Shown: piece after piece, positions 45,658 to 55,557 of the stretch
Position numbering within the stretch: the stretch's first letter is position 1
Layout: the number at the start of each line of letters is the position of its first letter
Origin: Bacillus yapensis
GTDB taxonomy: Bacteria; Bacillota; Bacilli; Bacillales; Cytobacillaceae
Assembly (NCBI RefSeq): GCF_005280205.1
Contig: NZ_SUND01000003.1
Span: forward strand, 291,436-355,435
DNA: 64,000 bases
Direction: 5' to 3'
Made by a program: the position numbers and the translations under genes
Notes under the pieces: generated by a model
Told to the model about the DNA's origin: nothing
Database searches by the model: none
What the model saw: the letters and a program-made list of their open reading frames with translations, nothing else

Positions 45658-46196
45658 TAATTTGCCTGTTTATCTAAAGTATAATGTTTAAATGTTTCTA
45701 GCACTTCAACATAACGATCCTTATTTTTTATCCGTATTCCTTTTTTCAATTCCTCTTGCTTTTTGCTTTCAAGCTTTCCCATATCTAATTGAAAAAAAGT
45801 ATGGATGATTTTCGATGTTTGTGGCCTGCCATTAAAAATTGTTAAGGTACCATCACTAGATATGCCAAAATAGCCATTCGTTTTTAACAGGGGAGAGATA
45901 TCATCGACATATTCACGAAAAACCACTTTGTTCTCCGTCATGTCAATTAACTCCCAGTCCTCATATTTAGCCCAAAAATCTTCCATCGACCAAATCGTTT
46001 CACTGACTATTTCTTGGCTATATTCTCCATCTAAGTACATTCTTTCTAAGACAACCTGTACTTCGATAGGGTCAAACTGCATCGTTTCTTTTACATCATT
46101 CATTTGCCCGTGAACTGGCACACTATATTCAAATCCAATGAATAGAATAGCAAAAATTATAGAAATAATAGACCTTTTGTTTAGCACATTGGTCAC
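45657..46196 (-). CDS. bofC: Intercompartmental signalling factor BofC
   Basis: The 179-residue protein has an N-terminal hydrophobic signal segment (about 8-30) and the BofC core: VVLERMYLDGEYSQE, VVFREYVDDISPLLKTNGYFGIS and IIHTFFQLDMGKLES. In B. subtilis it is made in the forespore and secreted into the intermembrane space, where it delays SpoIVB-triggered pro-sigmaK processing. That fits the presence of the SpoIVFA/FB target complex later in this window. It lies upstream of ruvA as in B. subtilis. Confidence 0.9.
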   Translation of the reverse strand: MTNVLNKRSIISIIFAILFIGFEYSVPVHGQMNDVKETMQFDPIEVQVVLERMYLDGEYSQEIVSETIWSMEDFWAKYEDWELIDMTENKVVFREYVDDISPLLKTNGYFGISSDGTLTIFNGRPQTSKIIHTFFQLDMGKLESKKQEELKKGIRIKNKDRYVEVLETFKHYTLDKQAN

Positions 46197-46299
46197 CTCG
46201 TTTAGCGCCTGTTTTGGCCAAATTCATTTTAAAAACTCCAATACTATTGTGACCATTTTTACAAAAAATATCCTTTTTACGAGAATGATTTTGTAAAAG

Positions 46300-46336
46300 A
46301 AAGAAGCCAGCTCTTTTTACGGCTGACTTCTTCTTT
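46300..46336 (-). terminator. Terminator of coxA
   Basis: AAAGAAG..CAGC pairs with GCTGGCTTCTTT around an A-rich loop, with CTTTT following. Confidence 0.8.
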
Positions 46337-47026
46337 CTAGCGATTATTGTTGATGGACTTAAAGATATTATCAATTTCCTCATTAACCATATCTTTTGGG
46401 CCACCTTCACGTAGATCATTATCTAGCGTGCGAATTCGGCTATACGTACTGTCATCCGTAGCAATAGTAAGAGATTTCCCCTTTAAATGAGGACTTACCG
46501 CATCCTCGATAGAAGCCTTTGTTTCATTAACACGGCCTTGATCCTCGAGCACGGCTGCAACAAGTACTTGATCACCATGGATAAGTGCTCTCGCATCTCC
46601 CACATTCACAACGGAAGCTGCAGTTGCACCGATCTTTTTGGCCAAATCTCCATTATAGTTTGTATAATATGCACTTCTTGCCCCACCATTTAGATTATTT
46701 AAATGGCCATGATAATTTCGATCACTGCGACTAAACAAAGTATCCCTATACTTACCGTCGGGTGCTGACTCATTATTGACACCTCTTAAGGTGCTTTCTT
46801 CACCTTCTCCTCCTAAGGTATGGTCCATTAATTCTGTTGCAGGACCGTCGTTATCTTCATTGATCCAATCTGTGTTTCCTCCACTTTCCTCATGATGTTC
46901 ATTTGAATAATAACCCATTGGGAGTGGTGAATTGTTATCCCCATTAGTAGCTTCATCATTATTTCCACATGCTGCAAGCCCTAGCGCAATAAGAACTGTG
47001 GCCGGAACAATTATCTTTTTTTGCAT
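46337..47026 (-). CDS. coxA: YhcN/YlaJ-family spore lipoprotein (CoxA)
   Basis: The 229-residue protein starts with a lipoprotein signal (LIALGLAACGNN, lipobox LAAC with Cys at about 20), a long acidic Asn/Glu-rich spacer (to about 100) and the YhcN/YlaJ domain (AATAASVVNVGDARALIHGDQVLVAAVLED split around residue 135). CoxA (YrbB) is a spore cortex-associated protein next to safA in B. subtilis. Only the CotS-like gene separates the two here. Confidence 0.85.
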   Translation of the reverse strand: MQKKIIVPATVLIALGLAACGNNDEATNGDNNSPLPMGYYSNEHHEESGGNTDWINEDNDGPATELMDHTLGGEGEESTLRGVNNESAPDGKYRDTLFSRSDRNYHGHLNNLNGGARSAYYTNYNGDLAKKIGATAASVVNVGDARALIHGDQVLVAAVLEDQGRVNETKASIEDAVSPHLKGKSLTIATDDSTYSRIRTLDNDLREGGPKDMVNEEIDNIFKSINNNR

Positions 47027-47089
47027 TGAAAATGACCCCCCTTACACGAGATAAGAGCATAACCAATGCTCTCTATTAGAGTGTGAGGG

Positions 47090-48085
47090 TTATTCATTTT
47101 TCATTCTGTCAGTTACGACCATTCTTTGGATTTGATAAAAAAATTGTCGCCTTGCACTAAATTGACTAACTGTGAAATCAAGCAATTGTCGCACGAATTC
47201 TGGTTTATCATATTGCTTATCTCGAATCAAACGATTCCACTCGCGCAAGATATCCGTCGGAAAAGCTAAGCCATACAGAAAAAACTTCTCGTTCAGGAAT
47301 GGCTTCATTTTTTCAAAATGAGTAAGTTCTTGGATTGACCAATCGATAGAAGGCAGAATTCGATTCGCGTATTGGAGATAATCGATCCGTCGATTTCCGA
47401 TTGATATCAAATCAAAATCGATTAAATATAACTCTCCTGTCTTAGACCGAATAAAGTTATGGTGGGCAAGATCCCCATGCAATACCACTACCGATTCAGC
47501 ATTGATAGAAGCCCACTCTCTTTCTACACCTTCCAGAGCCCAAGCTGACCACGCAAGCAATTCGTGGAGCATCTCTTCTTTTACGAATAATTTGATGACA
47601 GAGAGATTGTTTATAAATTCGGTAACACGGCTTCTCCATTTATGGACAAGAGGGAATTTTTCAAGAGTAGTATGCGTGACCATTCTTTCAGTTGATTGAT
47701 GAAATTTTGATAAAAGAGTTAAACCGTCCTGCCTATCTTTTGGATTATTGAAGTTGAAAGGATTCATTGATGGAGGAATATACTCCAAGCATCCATAATA
47801 TACTTTTTCAAAAAATAATGGTTCACGTTCTTCAAAAAGAAAAGAATATGTGTGATGAAAACCCGCTTTCTTTAAATCCGCTAATAATAATTGCTGTTTG
47901 ATTAGTTGATCAAAAGACCGAAAGCTTTTTAATATAAATGGTCCAAGCGAACTTTCAACTAAATAAATTTTTCTTCCGAATGGTTTTATGTACTCGATTT
48001 CCCATGGCAACTGATTATCTAAATAAGAGAAGAGACGATTCAATAAAAAATCGTCTCCGGTATGATTAATCATCAAAATCTTCAC
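47090..48085 (-). CDS. CotS/YsxE-family spore-coat kinase-like protein
   Basis: The protein of about 331 residues has an aminoglycoside-phosphotransferase/choline-kinase fold: catalytic loop VVVLHGDLAHHNFI, metal Asp in LYLIDFDLISIGNRR, and an N-lobe strand FILKSF with Lys. This is the CotS/CotI/YsxE/YutH group of coat-associated kinases. Its GTG start lies inside safA (20-bp overlap) and no clear ribosome site is seen; an ATG at 48073 is the alternative. Coupling to safA suggests that it may act on SafA or on coat proteins recruited by it. In B. subtilis the related YsxE follows spoVID. Confidence 0.82.
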   Translation of the reverse strand: MKILMINHTGDDFLLNRLFSYLDNQLPWEIEYIKPFGRKIYLVESSLGPFILKSFRSFDQLIKQQLLLADLKKAGFHHTYSFLFEEREPLFFEKVYYGCLEYIPPSMNPFNFNNPKDRQDGLTLLSKFHQSTERMVTHTTLEKFPLVHKWRSRVTEFINNLSVIKLFVKEEMLHELLAWSAWALEGVEREWASINAESVVVLHGDLAHHNFIRSKTGELYLIDFDLISIGNRRIDYLQYANRILPSIDWSIQELTHFEKMKPFLNEKFFLYGLAFPTDILREWNRLIRDKQYDKPEFVRQLLDFTVSQFSARRQFFYQIQRMVVTDRMKNE

Positions 48086-50033
48086 TTTGAGGAAGATTTC
48101 CTGTCGGACTATATGGATTCATATATGGATTGCCGACGAATGGTTGTGGATAGACTGGAGCTCCACTCCATCCATAATTACTAGGGCCATACGTACCTAA
48201 TAATCTTGGGCCTCCACATCCACAGTCATCCATAGGACCTTGGAATGCACCTGCTACTCCTGGCATCATCGGCATGTTTGGTCCTTGGTAGGCTCCTGCG
48301 ACATTTGGCATTTGTGGCATATTTGGACCCTCGTACGCTCCCATTACTCCTGGCATATTTGGCATGTTTGGACCTTGGTGAGCTCCCATTACCCCTGGCA
48401 TATTTGGCATATTTGGACCTTGGTGAGCTCCCATTACTCCTGGCATCATTGGCATATTTGGTCCTTCGTATGCTCCCATTACTCCTGGCATATTCGGCAT
48501 GTTTGGACCATGGTATGCTCCCATTACTCCTGGCATATTTGGCATGTTTGGACCTTCATACGCTCCCATTACTCCTGGCATATTTGGCATGTTTGGACCT
48601 TCATATGCTCCCATTACCCCTGGCATATTCGGCATATTCGGGCCTTCGTATGCTCCCATTACTCCCGGCATATTTGGCATGTTTGGACCTTCATACGCTC
48701 CCATTACTCCTGGCATATTTGGCATGTTTGGACCTTCATACGCTCCCATTACTCCTGGCATATTTGGCATGTTCGGGCCTTCGTGTGCTCCCATTACCCC
48801 TGGCATCATCGGCATATTTGGGCCTTCGTATGCTCCCATTACCCCTGGCATCATCGGCATATTTGGGCCTTCGTATGCTCCCATTACTCCCGGCATATTT
48901 GGCATATTCGGACCTTCGTATGCTCCCATTACTCCCGGCATATTTGGCATATTCGGGCCTTCATGTGCTCCCATTACTCCCGGCATGTTTGGCATATTCG
49001 GTCCTTCGTGTGCTCCCATTACCCCTGGCATCATTGGCATATTTGGTCCTTCATACGCTCCAGCTACTTCTGGCATCATTGGCATATTTGGTCCTTCATA
49101 CGCTCCAGCTACTCCTGGCATTGGGTACATTGGTTGTGGAAATGGATGATGGTGGTGAAAAGCCGGTAATTGCCCTGGACCTGGCATTACTGGCGACACC
49201 GGGAATAAGTGAGCTGGGTAAGGTGGATATGGGTAAGGTGCTTGCATCATTGGTGATACTTGTGGCATTGCTGGCATATTTGGCATATTCGGACCTTCAT
49301 GTGCACCCATGACCCCTAACGGTTGATTCGGCATAAATGGTGAAGATTCTTCATAATCACTTTCTACTCCAGGCATATTCGGATAATTAGGTTGGTCAAA
49401 GGCTCCTTGTACCTGCGGAAACGGTTGATTAGGGACTCCTGCACCTTGCATTGCTGGGGAAACAGGATAAAATGGTTTATTTGGATACATCGGGTGTTGG
49501 GTACCTCCCTTGATTGGCTGTTCTTCTTCCATCGCAGCCTTTTGTTTTGGTTCGTATGGCTTTATTTCTGGCATAATATTTGTTGCTTTCGGCGCTGGCT
49601 TTGGTGCTGCGTTAATATTAGCCATATTCATCGTAAAATAATTATTAATATCGATTTCTGGAAGAATCGGCTTTGGCATTTTTGGTACAAACGGTTTTTT
49701 AGCAACCTCTACTTTTGGCGCTTCTACATTCGGTGCTTTTTGAACCGGCGCAGGTGCTTGCTCTTGGATAGGTGCTTCCTTTTGCTGTTCTTTCACGAAT
49801 GGTAGCTGCTGTTCTTTCTTTACGCCCATATTAATTTTTGTTTCTTTGCCGCTAATGGTAGCCTCTTTTGTTACGCTTCCACTTGCAGTCGGAACTTTTA
49901 TTTTCATACCGGGCATAATCATATCAGGATTACTGAGCTGGGAATTCATTTTTTTCAGCTCTTCAAAATTCACGCCATATTTCTTGGCGATTTTCCAAAG
50001 AGTATCCCCTTTCTGTACGATATGGATCTTCAC
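48066..50033 (-). CDS. safA: Spore coat morphogenetic protein SafA/ExsA with long tandem repeats
   Basis: The 655-residue protein has an N-terminal LysM domain (HIVQKGDTLWKIAKKYGVNFEELK, to about 48) that anchors it in spore peptidoglycan, a Pro/Glu/Lys-rich linker with the NNYFTMNMANI segment (about 140), a His/Pro-rich part (FHHHHPFPQPMYP) and then 19 complete copies of a GVMGAYEGPNMPNMP-like unit. It ends with a Cys pair (DDCGCGGPRLLG) and an acidic tail. The repeat architecture matches B. cereus ExsA more than B. subtilis SafA. The GTG at 50033 follows AGGAGGGA. Confidence 0.92.
   Translation of the reverse strand: MKIHIVQKGDTLWKIAKKYGVNFEELKKMNSQLSNPDMIMPGMKIKVPTASGSVTKEATISGKETKINMGVKKEQQLPFVKEQQKEAPIQEQAPAPVQKAPNVEAPKVEVAKKPFVPKMPKPILPEIDINNYFTMNMANINAAPKPAPKATNIMPEIKPYEPKQKAAMEEEQPIKGGTQHPMYPNKPFYPVSPAMQGAGVPNQPFPQVQGAFDQPNYPNMPGVESDYEESSPFMPNQPLGVMGAHEGPNMPNMPAMPQVSPMMQAPYPYPPYPAHLFPVSPVMPGPGQLPAFHHHHPFPQPMYPMPGVAGAYEGPNMPMMPEVAGAYEGPNMPMMPGVMGAHEGPNMPNMPGVMGAHEGPNMPNMPGVMGAYEGPNMPNMPGVMGAYEGPNMPMMPGVMGAYEGPNMPMMPGVMGAHEGPNMPNMPGVMGAYEGPNMPNMPGVMGAYEGPNMPNMPGVMGAYEGPNMPNMPGVMGAYEGPNMPNMPGVMGAYEGPNMPNMPGVMGAYHGPNMPNMPGVMGAYEGPNMPMMPGVMGAHQGPNMPNMPGVMGAHQGPNMPNMPGVMGAYEGPNMPQMPNVAGAYQGPNMPMMPGVAGAFQGPMDDCGCGGPRLLGTYGPSNYGWSGAPVYPQPFVGNPYMNPYSPTGNLPQSEDFDD
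48240..49123 (-). repeat. Tandem array of 45-bp coding units in safA
   Basis: Nineteen full units and one partial unit, each 15 codons with no length variation. The variable residues are position 3 (Met/Ala), 6-7 (Tyr/His/Phe, Glu/Gln/His) and 13 (Asn/Met/Gln). Nearly identical neighbours indicate recent unequal exchange. The unit lacks stop codons on the opposite strand, so long antisense frames there are artefacts. Confidence 0.95.
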
Positions 50034-50064
50034 GCTGTCTTCCCTCCTATGCAAATGTCCATAT

Positions 50065-50072
50065 ATTGTATG
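50065..50072 (-). promoter_or_regulatory. Candidate sigmaE -10 element of safA
   Basis: Read leftward, CATACAAT matches the sigmaE -10 consensus, about 30 bp before the GTG. The -35 match is poor. Early mother-cell transcription is expected for safA from the B. subtilis case. Confidence 0.45.
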
Positions 50073-50257
50073 ATGATGTAGGTAAATTGCTAATAATCTT
50101 CAAAAAAACTTATGCTTTGCCGAGAAAAATTATGATATTACATATGGGAACTTTTTCTAAATGAGTCGAAAAAAATCAGAATTCCATTCGAATTGGTCGA
50201 CCTGTCTAATGATCTACGTTAAACTTTAAATATAAGGATAAAAAAGGGTGAGTTACG

Positions 50258-50791
50258 TTGAAGGGAAAAAAAATTCTAGGTGAAGAAAGAAGAGAGTTCA
50301 TCTTAAATTTACTTAAAACAAGTAGAGAGCCTCTTACTGGGAGTGAATTAGCCACTAGAACCAATGTCAGCAGACAAGTCATTGTTGGAGATATCACTCT
50401 CTTAAAGGCGAAAAATGAACCAATCATTGCAACGAGTCAAGGGTATATTTATATGAGCCAACCTTCTAACTTTAAGAAATTCGAACGGATCATTGCCTCT
50501 TCCCATCCACCGGAAAAAGCAGAAGAGGAATTACTCCTGTTAGTGAATCATGGTGTAACAGTAGTAGATGTTAAAATTGAACATTCTGTTTACGGAGACC
50601 TAACTGCTTCGATCATGGTCTCTACTCCACAGGAAGTCGAACATTTTGTAGAAAAAATCAAAACTACAAAAGCGTCCTATCTATCAGAATTAACGGAAGG
50701 TATTCATCTTCATACGATTTCAGCTCCTTCTGAAGAAACATTGGACAAGGCTGTAGAAGCCCTTAGAGAAAATGGATTTTTGATTGAATAG
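50258..50791 (+). CDS. niaR: Niacin-responsive repressor NiaR
   Basis: The 177-residue protein has an N-terminal winged helix (PLTGSELATRTNVSRQVIVGDITLLKAK as the HTH_11 segment) and a C-terminal 3H domain whose three His lie in LVNHGVTVVDVKIEHSVYGDL and EGIHLHTISAPS. NiaR (YrxA) represses NAD synthesis and niacin uptake genes when nicotinic acid is bound. The start is TTG behind AAGGGTGAG. It stands beside pheA, as in B. subtilis, without the nad genes. Confidence 0.92.
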   Translation: MKGKKILGEERREFILNLLKTSREPLTGSELATRTNVSRQVIVGDITLLKAKNEPIIATSQGYIYMSQPSNFKKFERIIASSHPPEKAEEELLLLVNHGVTVVDVKIEHSVYGDLTASIMVSTPQEVEHFVEKIKTTKASYLSELTEGIHLHTISAPSEETLDKAVEALRENGFLIE

Positions 50792-50805
50792 ACGAATGAG
50801 CAAGT

Positions 50806-50856
50806 CATAAAAACTAAGAGAAGCCATCCCAACGGGACAGCTTCTCTTAGTTTTTA
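50806..50856. terminator. Bidirectional terminator between niaR and pheA
   Basis: AAAAACTAAGAGAAGC pairs with GCTTCTCTTAGTTTTT around a 15-base loop with inner TCCC/GGGA pairing. It overlaps the pheA stop codon. Confidence 0.88.
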
Positions 50857-51707
50857 TTAAGATGGTAATAAGGATAGCTACCTAACACTTCAACTGTACA
50901 GCCTAGCGCTTCTAACTCTGCAATTGCACCCGGAATTAGGACATCATCCATGCTCATTTCTATATCTATAATGAAGAAATAATTGCCTAATCCCGTTTTA
51001 GTTGGACGGGATTCAATTTTAGATAAATTCAGCTTTCTCCAAGCAAATGCTGATAAAACTTGGTGAAGAGCTCCAGATCGGTCGTCCTCTGATAAGGTAA
51101 TCATCAAAGTCGTTTTGTTACCTGCAACCTGTAACTTTTGGTCCACCATTTCAAGTGGTTGCTTGGCTAAAACAATAAATCGTGTATGATTGAAATCAAA
51201 ATCATGAATATCCGCCTTCGCAATCGTTAATCCATATTCCTGTGCGGCTAGCTCATTAGCAATGGCAGCAGCCTTTATTTCTGGATGCTCCAGAACATAT
51301 TTTGCTGCCGCTGCTGTAGAAGTAACACTAATTCTTTTCATACCCTTACATTGATTGTGAAGAAATTTATGACACTGAGCAATGGCATGAGAATGACTGT
51401 AAATAACCTCAATCTCTCGCCAATCGTCCTGATGATTAGGATGAACCATTAAATGCTGTCGAATCGGAGCTGTTACTTCCGCTAAAATAGGAAGCTTCAT
51501 TTCATGAATTAAGTAATCCAGTGTAATATTGACCGAACCTTCAAGTGCATTTTCTAACGGTACCACACAAGCATCTACTTCGTCTTTTATAACAGCATCC
51601 AGGCAATCTGGAATCGTAATATAGGGAATACCTTCATCATTCGGAAAAAGTTCACGTACTGCAATATCTGTAAACGTTGCATTCGGACCTAAAAAAGCTA
51701 TTTTCAT
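50847..51707 (-). CDS. pheA: Prephenate dehydratase
   Basis: The 286-residue protein has an N-terminal dehydratase domain (MKIAFLGPNATFTDIA, ENALEGSVNITLDYL, catalytic NHTRFIVL) and a C-terminal ACT domain with the phenylalanine-binding GALHQVLSAFAWRKLNLSKIESRP region. It makes phenylpyruvate from prephenate and is expected to be feedback-inhibited. It is monofunctional, without chorismate mutase. It follows pheB. Confidence 0.96.
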   Translation of the reverse strand: MKIAFLGPNATFTDIAVRELFPNDEGIPYITIPDCLDAVIKDEVDACVVPLENALEGSVNITLDYLIHEMKLPILAEVTAPIRQHLMVHPNHQDDWREIEVIYSHSHAIAQCHKFLHNQCKGMKRISVTSTAAAAKYVLEHPEIKAAAIANELAAQEYGLTIAKADIHDFDFNHTRFIVLAKQPLEMVDQKLQVAGNKTTLMITLSEDDRSGALHQVLSAFAWRKLNLSKIESRPTKTGLGNYFFIIDIEMSMDDVLIPGAIAELEALGCTVEVLGSYPYYHLNKN

Positions 51708-51766
51708 TATGCCTTTCCTCCCCTGAAGCTCATCCTTTTCTATTTATACAGGACGCCTTTACTCTT

Positions 51767-52222
51767 TTATGCTCCTGAACCTAATACTTCTACATTTTCA
51801 ACAAATTCAAGCTTTCTTAAGTTCGATAAAAGCTCATTAATTTCAATCGCCATCCCTGTAATATTCAAGGAAAGCGTTACTTGAGCTCTTCCTTGCAAGG
51901 GAATGGTTTGATGGATGGTTAACACATTACATCCAGCTGAAGCCACAACCCCTAATAGCTGAGAGAGAGTACCTGAACGATCCTCCAAATGAAAAAATAA
52001 TGTGATTAACTTTTCCTTTACAATTGTGTGAAAAGGGAAAACCGTGTCGCGGTACTTATAAAAAGCACTGCGACTTAAATCTACCTGCTGGACTGCATCC
52101 CACACGGATTCTACTTTCTTTCGCTCGATCATTTCCTTTGCCTCAAGTGTCTTTTTCATCGCCTCAGGCAATACATCCTCACGAACCAAGTAGAATTTTT
52201 TATCTAATTTATCTTTACTCAT
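51767..52222 (-). CDS. pheB: ACT-domain protein PheB
   Basis: The 151-residue protein has an N-terminal helical region ([28 protein letters not shown], interrupted by charged residues) and a C-terminal ACT domain ([30 protein letters not shown]). PheB is long annotated as chorismate mutase but is more likely a regulatory ACT protein. The ATG at 52222 follows GGAGTGGGG. It lies 27 bp behind obg, in the obg-pheB-pheA transcript. Confidence 0.92.
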   Translation of the reverse strand: MSKDKLDKKFYLVREDVLPEAMKKTLEAKEMIERKKVESVWDAVQQVDLSRSAFYKYRDTVFPFHTIVKEKLITLFFHLEDRSGTLSQLLGVVASAGCNVLTIHQTIPLQGRAQVTLSLNITGMAIEINELLSNLRKLEFVENVEVLGSGA

Positions 52223-52249
52223 TTTCCCCACTCCAGTACAAAACCGCAA

Positions 52250-53536
52250 TTAATCAAGGAATTCAAATTCGTAATCTAACAATTTAACGATATCGCCATT
52301 CTTGATACCACGTTCTCTAAGGGCATCATCTATACCCATTCCTCGAAGCTGTCTTGCAAAACGGCGGACTGACTCATCTCTTGAGAAGTCTGTCATCTTG
52401 AATAGACGTTCAACTGCATCACCCGAGACAACAAAGCTGCCGTCTGGCTCTCTCGTAATGACAAATTCCTTTTGATCTGCTTCATGCTTATAAAGAACTC
52501 GATTAACCTCTGTTTCTTCCTCATGAACAAGTGGGAATTCAGGTGTTTCTTCAATTTTATCAGCAATCGCAAATAAAAGATCTCGTAAACCTTTTCTCGT
52601 CACGGCAGATATTGGAAAAATTGGATAGTCCTCTTTCAGCTGTGATTTAAATTTCTCAAGATTTTCTTCTGCTTCTGGCATGTCCATTTTATTCGCAACA
52701 ATAATTTGCGGTCTTTCTGTCAGCCTTAAGTTATACTCTTTTAGTTCGTTATTGATGGCAACATAATCCTCATATGGATCTCTTTGCTCTATCGCAGCCA
52801 TATCGATAACATGAACGATAACCCTTGTTCTTTCAATATGTCGTAGGAATTGGTGACCTAACCCTACTCCAGAGTGGGCACCTTCAATTAAGCCTGGTAA
52901 ATCGGCCATAACGAAGCTGCGACCATCTTCGGTTTCAACCATTCCTAAGTTTGGAGCAATCGTTGTAAAATGGTAATCTGCAATTTTCGGTTTCGCAGAG
53001 GAAACAACGGATAATAAAGTTGATTTTCCTACACTTGGAAATCCTACAAGGCCGACATCAGCAAGAAGCTTCAATTCTAATACTACTTCTTTTTCAATTC
53101 CAGGCTCTCCATGTTCAGAAAGTTCAGGAGCTGGGTTAGCAGGCGTCGCAAATCTTGAATTACCTCGTCCACCACGTCCACCTTTAGCAATGATTGCTCT
53201 TTGACCATGTTCCGTTAAATCAGCAATAACTTCCTTCGTTTTTGCATCGGTCACAACTGTACCTGGTGGTACTTTGACAATCATGTCCTTCGCGTTTCGA
53301 CCATGCTGATTTTTCGACATGCCGTGCTCACCACGAGGCGCTTTAAAATGACGTTTGTAGCGAAAATCCATTAATGTTCTAAGACCTTCTTCTACTTCAA
53401 AAACAACGTCTGCACCCTTTCCGCCGTCACCACCAGCTGGGCCACCTTTTGGTACATATTTTTCACGACGAAACGCGACCATTCCATTGCCGCCATCTCC
53501 GCCTTTAATATATATTTTAACCTGATCTACAAACAT
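52250..53536 (-). CDS. obg: Ribosome-associated GTPase Obg
   Basis: The 428-residue GTPase has the glycine-rich Obg fold ([21 protein letters not shown], ~1-158), a G domain with G1 [12 protein letters not shown]3 [10 protein letters not shown] and G4 NKMDMP (about 159-330), and the C-terminal OCT domain. It acts in 50S ribosome maturation and in the stress and Spo0A phosphorelay responses. It follows spo0B, consistent with its sporulation role. Confidence 0.97.
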   Translation of the reverse strand: MFVDQVKIYIKGGDGGNGMVAFRREKYVPKGGPAGGDGGKGADVVFEVEEGLRTLMDFRYKRHFKAPRGEHGMSKNQHGRNAKDMIVKVPPGTVVTDAKTKEVIADLTEHGQRAIIAKGGRGGRGNSRFATPANPAPELSEHGEPGIEKEVVLELKLLADVGLVGFPSVGKSTLLSVVSSAKPKIADYHFTTIAPNLGMVETEDGRSFVMADLPGLIEGAHSGVGLGHQFLRHIERTRVIVHVIDMAAIEQRDPYEDYVAINNELKEYNLRLTERPQIIVANKMDMPEAEENLEKFKSQLKEDYPIFPISAVTRKGLRDLLFAIADKIEETPEFPLVHEEETEVNRVLYKHEADQKEFVITREPDGSFVVSGDAVERLFKMTDFSRDESVRRFARQLRGMGIDDALRERGIKNGDIVKLLDYEFEFLD

Positions 53537-53604
53537 TTTTGTTCCTCCCGTCGGCAGTAGCTAATTAATTCATGAATCATCACATGACGAGAATCCACCA
53601 TTAC

Positions 53605-54147
53605 TCATTGATATGGTAAAAATACTTCAAGTGATAGCTCTTGTTCTGAAAGCTCATGCACTTTATTTCCTATGGATGATTGCTGTTGTAAAAACTGTTT
53701 AACTTGCTCTTTGTCTGTTATTATTCCTCTAAAATCAAAAAAGAAACCGATGCCAGATGGTTGTCTTTCAATCGTCACAGACAAATGATTTTCGTGAAAA
53801 GCTTTAATGCAATTATCTAATTCTTCCAGAAATGCAATTGTCCAATTAGCAAGTAGCTCATCATTAATATGACTACTTGTTGAACCATGTAGGTCTTCTA
53901 TAATTTCAAATTCAAGGTGAATGGAATGACTTTCCCAATTATATGTAAGAAGCAATGCTGCAAACTGAGGAATGTTAAGGTTGGATAGCTTCGTTTCTTG
54001 CCTAGTCTCATCCACGATTTCATTAATAATCTCTTTGACGCGGTCGATTTTGTTTAAAGAAAGATTCCCTTTTATCAATTGAATTTTATTTAGCCAATCA
54101 TGTCGAGTATGTCGCAATAGCTCAACAGTGTCCCAATCTTTTTTCAT
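53605..54147 (-). CDS. spo0B: Sporulation phosphotransferase Spo0B
   Basis: The 180-residue protein has the phosphorylated His in RHTRHDWLNKIQLIKGNLSLN (His near 16), then a helical hairpin, and a C-terminal domain resembling a degenerate histidine-kinase ATPase. It carries phosphate from Spo0F to Spo0A in the phosphorelay. The ATG at 54147 follows AGGAGTG. Identity rests on this motif together with the position between rpmA and obg, since the rest diverges quickly. Confidence 0.93.
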   Translation of the reverse strand: MKKDWDTVELLRHTRHDWLNKIQLIKGNLSLNKIDRVKEIINEIVDETRQETKLSNLNIPQFAALLLTYNWESHSIHLEFEIIEDLHGSTSSHINDELLANWTIAFLEELDNCIKAFHENHLSVTIERQPSGIGFFFDFRGIITDKEQVKQFLQQQSSIGNKVHELSEQELSLEVFLPYQ

Positions 54148-54290
54148 ACAAAGCACTCCTAAGTATAACTGCCTTCTTCTTGCTAGTATATCAAAAAAAA
54201 TCAGTATATAGGCTAGTTTTCAGATTCGTTTTTATGATATCCGTCAAAAATAAATTTTTCGCCCTGACTCGTAACTGCAAAAATGGGGGT

Positions 54291-54361
54291 ATTTCGGTCT
54301 TAAAACAGATATATCGGTCTAAAATCGAATTTATCGGTCTAAACACCAAATTTATCGGTCT
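54291..54361. repeat. Four short tandem repeats with 20-bp period
   Basis: ATCGGTCTA-type cores occur at about 54294, 54314, 54334 and 54355, separated by variable AT-rich bases (periods 20, 20, 21). They lie in the gap of about 250 bp between the rpmA terminator and spo0B, and no gene is seen there. Confidence 0.8.
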
Positions 54362-54397
54362 AGGCAGTCTAACGCCTCTTCACGTCCATAAAAGCTA

Positions 54398-54431
54398 AAA
54401 AAACTCTAACCAAAGCGGTTAGAGTTTTTAA
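54398..54431 (-). terminator. Terminator of rplU-prp-rpmA
   Basis: AAAAACTCTAACC pairs with GGTTAGAGTTTTT around a short loop. Confidence 0.88.
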
Positions 54432-54435
54432 AGAC

Positions 54436-55073
<638 letters not shown>

Positions 55074-55084
55074 CTTAAACCGCC

Positions 55085-55393
55085 TTACGCGTTGATTTTT
55101 TCAATAACAACTTTAGTGTATGGCTGACGATGACCTTGCTTCTTGTGATAGTTTTTCTTCGCTTTGTATTTGAAAACAATGATCTTCTTAGCGCGACCTT
55201 GCTTTTCAACTTTAGCTGTTACAGAAGCTCCTTCTACAACAGGGCTACCAACTTTAACGTTTTCGCCACCAACGAATAAAACCTTATCAAATGTAACTGT
55301 TTCGCCTGCTTCAGCGTTTAGCTTTTCAATGTAGATAGCTTGACCTTCTTCTACTTTGATTTGCTTACCACCAGTTTCGATAATTGCGTACAT
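55085..55393 (-). CDS. rplU: Ribosomal protein bL21
   Basis: The 102-residue protein begins [18 protein letters not shown] and has the [17 protein letters not shown] signature near the end. It binds 23S rRNA in the 50S subunit. The ATG at 55393 follows GAGGAGGTG; three codons further upstream are in frame but lack a ribosome site. It is first in the operon and is preceded by the autoregulatory L21 leader. Confidence 0.97.
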   Translation of the reverse strand: MYAIIETGGKQIKVEEGQAIYIEKLNAEAGETVTFDKVLFVGGENVKVGSPVVEGASVTAKVEKQGRAKKIIVFKYKAKKNYHKKQGHRQPYTKVVIEKINA

Positions 55394-55399
55394 GAACTG

Positions 55400-55503
55400 C
55401 ACCTCCTCTTAGACTCAGACTCGCCATTTCAGGTGTTTTCAAAAAGAAAAGCTTTAAGACCTGGTCTGTGCGGTTGTAGCACGGGTGCGCTACAAACATA
55501 ACA
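55400..55503 (-). ncRNA. Ribosomal protein L21 leader
   Basis: Read leftward, GTAGCGCACCCGTGCTAC forms a perfect hairpin and CCGCACAGACCAGGTC follows with a second stem near the ribosome site. This matches the Firmicute L21 leader, thought to be bound by excess L21 to control its operon. Confidence 0.85.
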
Positions 55504-55508
55504 TGAAA

Positions 55509-55538
55509 ATATTATCATAGACCGACTATAAGTGTCAA
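55509..55538 (-). promoter_or_regulatory. SigmaA promoter of rplU
   Basis: Read leftward, TTGACA (55538-55533) precedes TAATAT (55514-55509, spacing 18) or GATAAT (55516-55511, spacing 16), just before the L21 leader. Confidence 0.75.
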
Positions 55539-55557
55539 TAATAATTCCAGAGCACTC

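Noticed and set aside
48240..49312. Long rightward open frames (over 200 codons in all three frames) opposite safA
   Set aside because: They exist only because the 45-bp safA unit has no stop codons on the other strand. They show no ribosome site or family feature.
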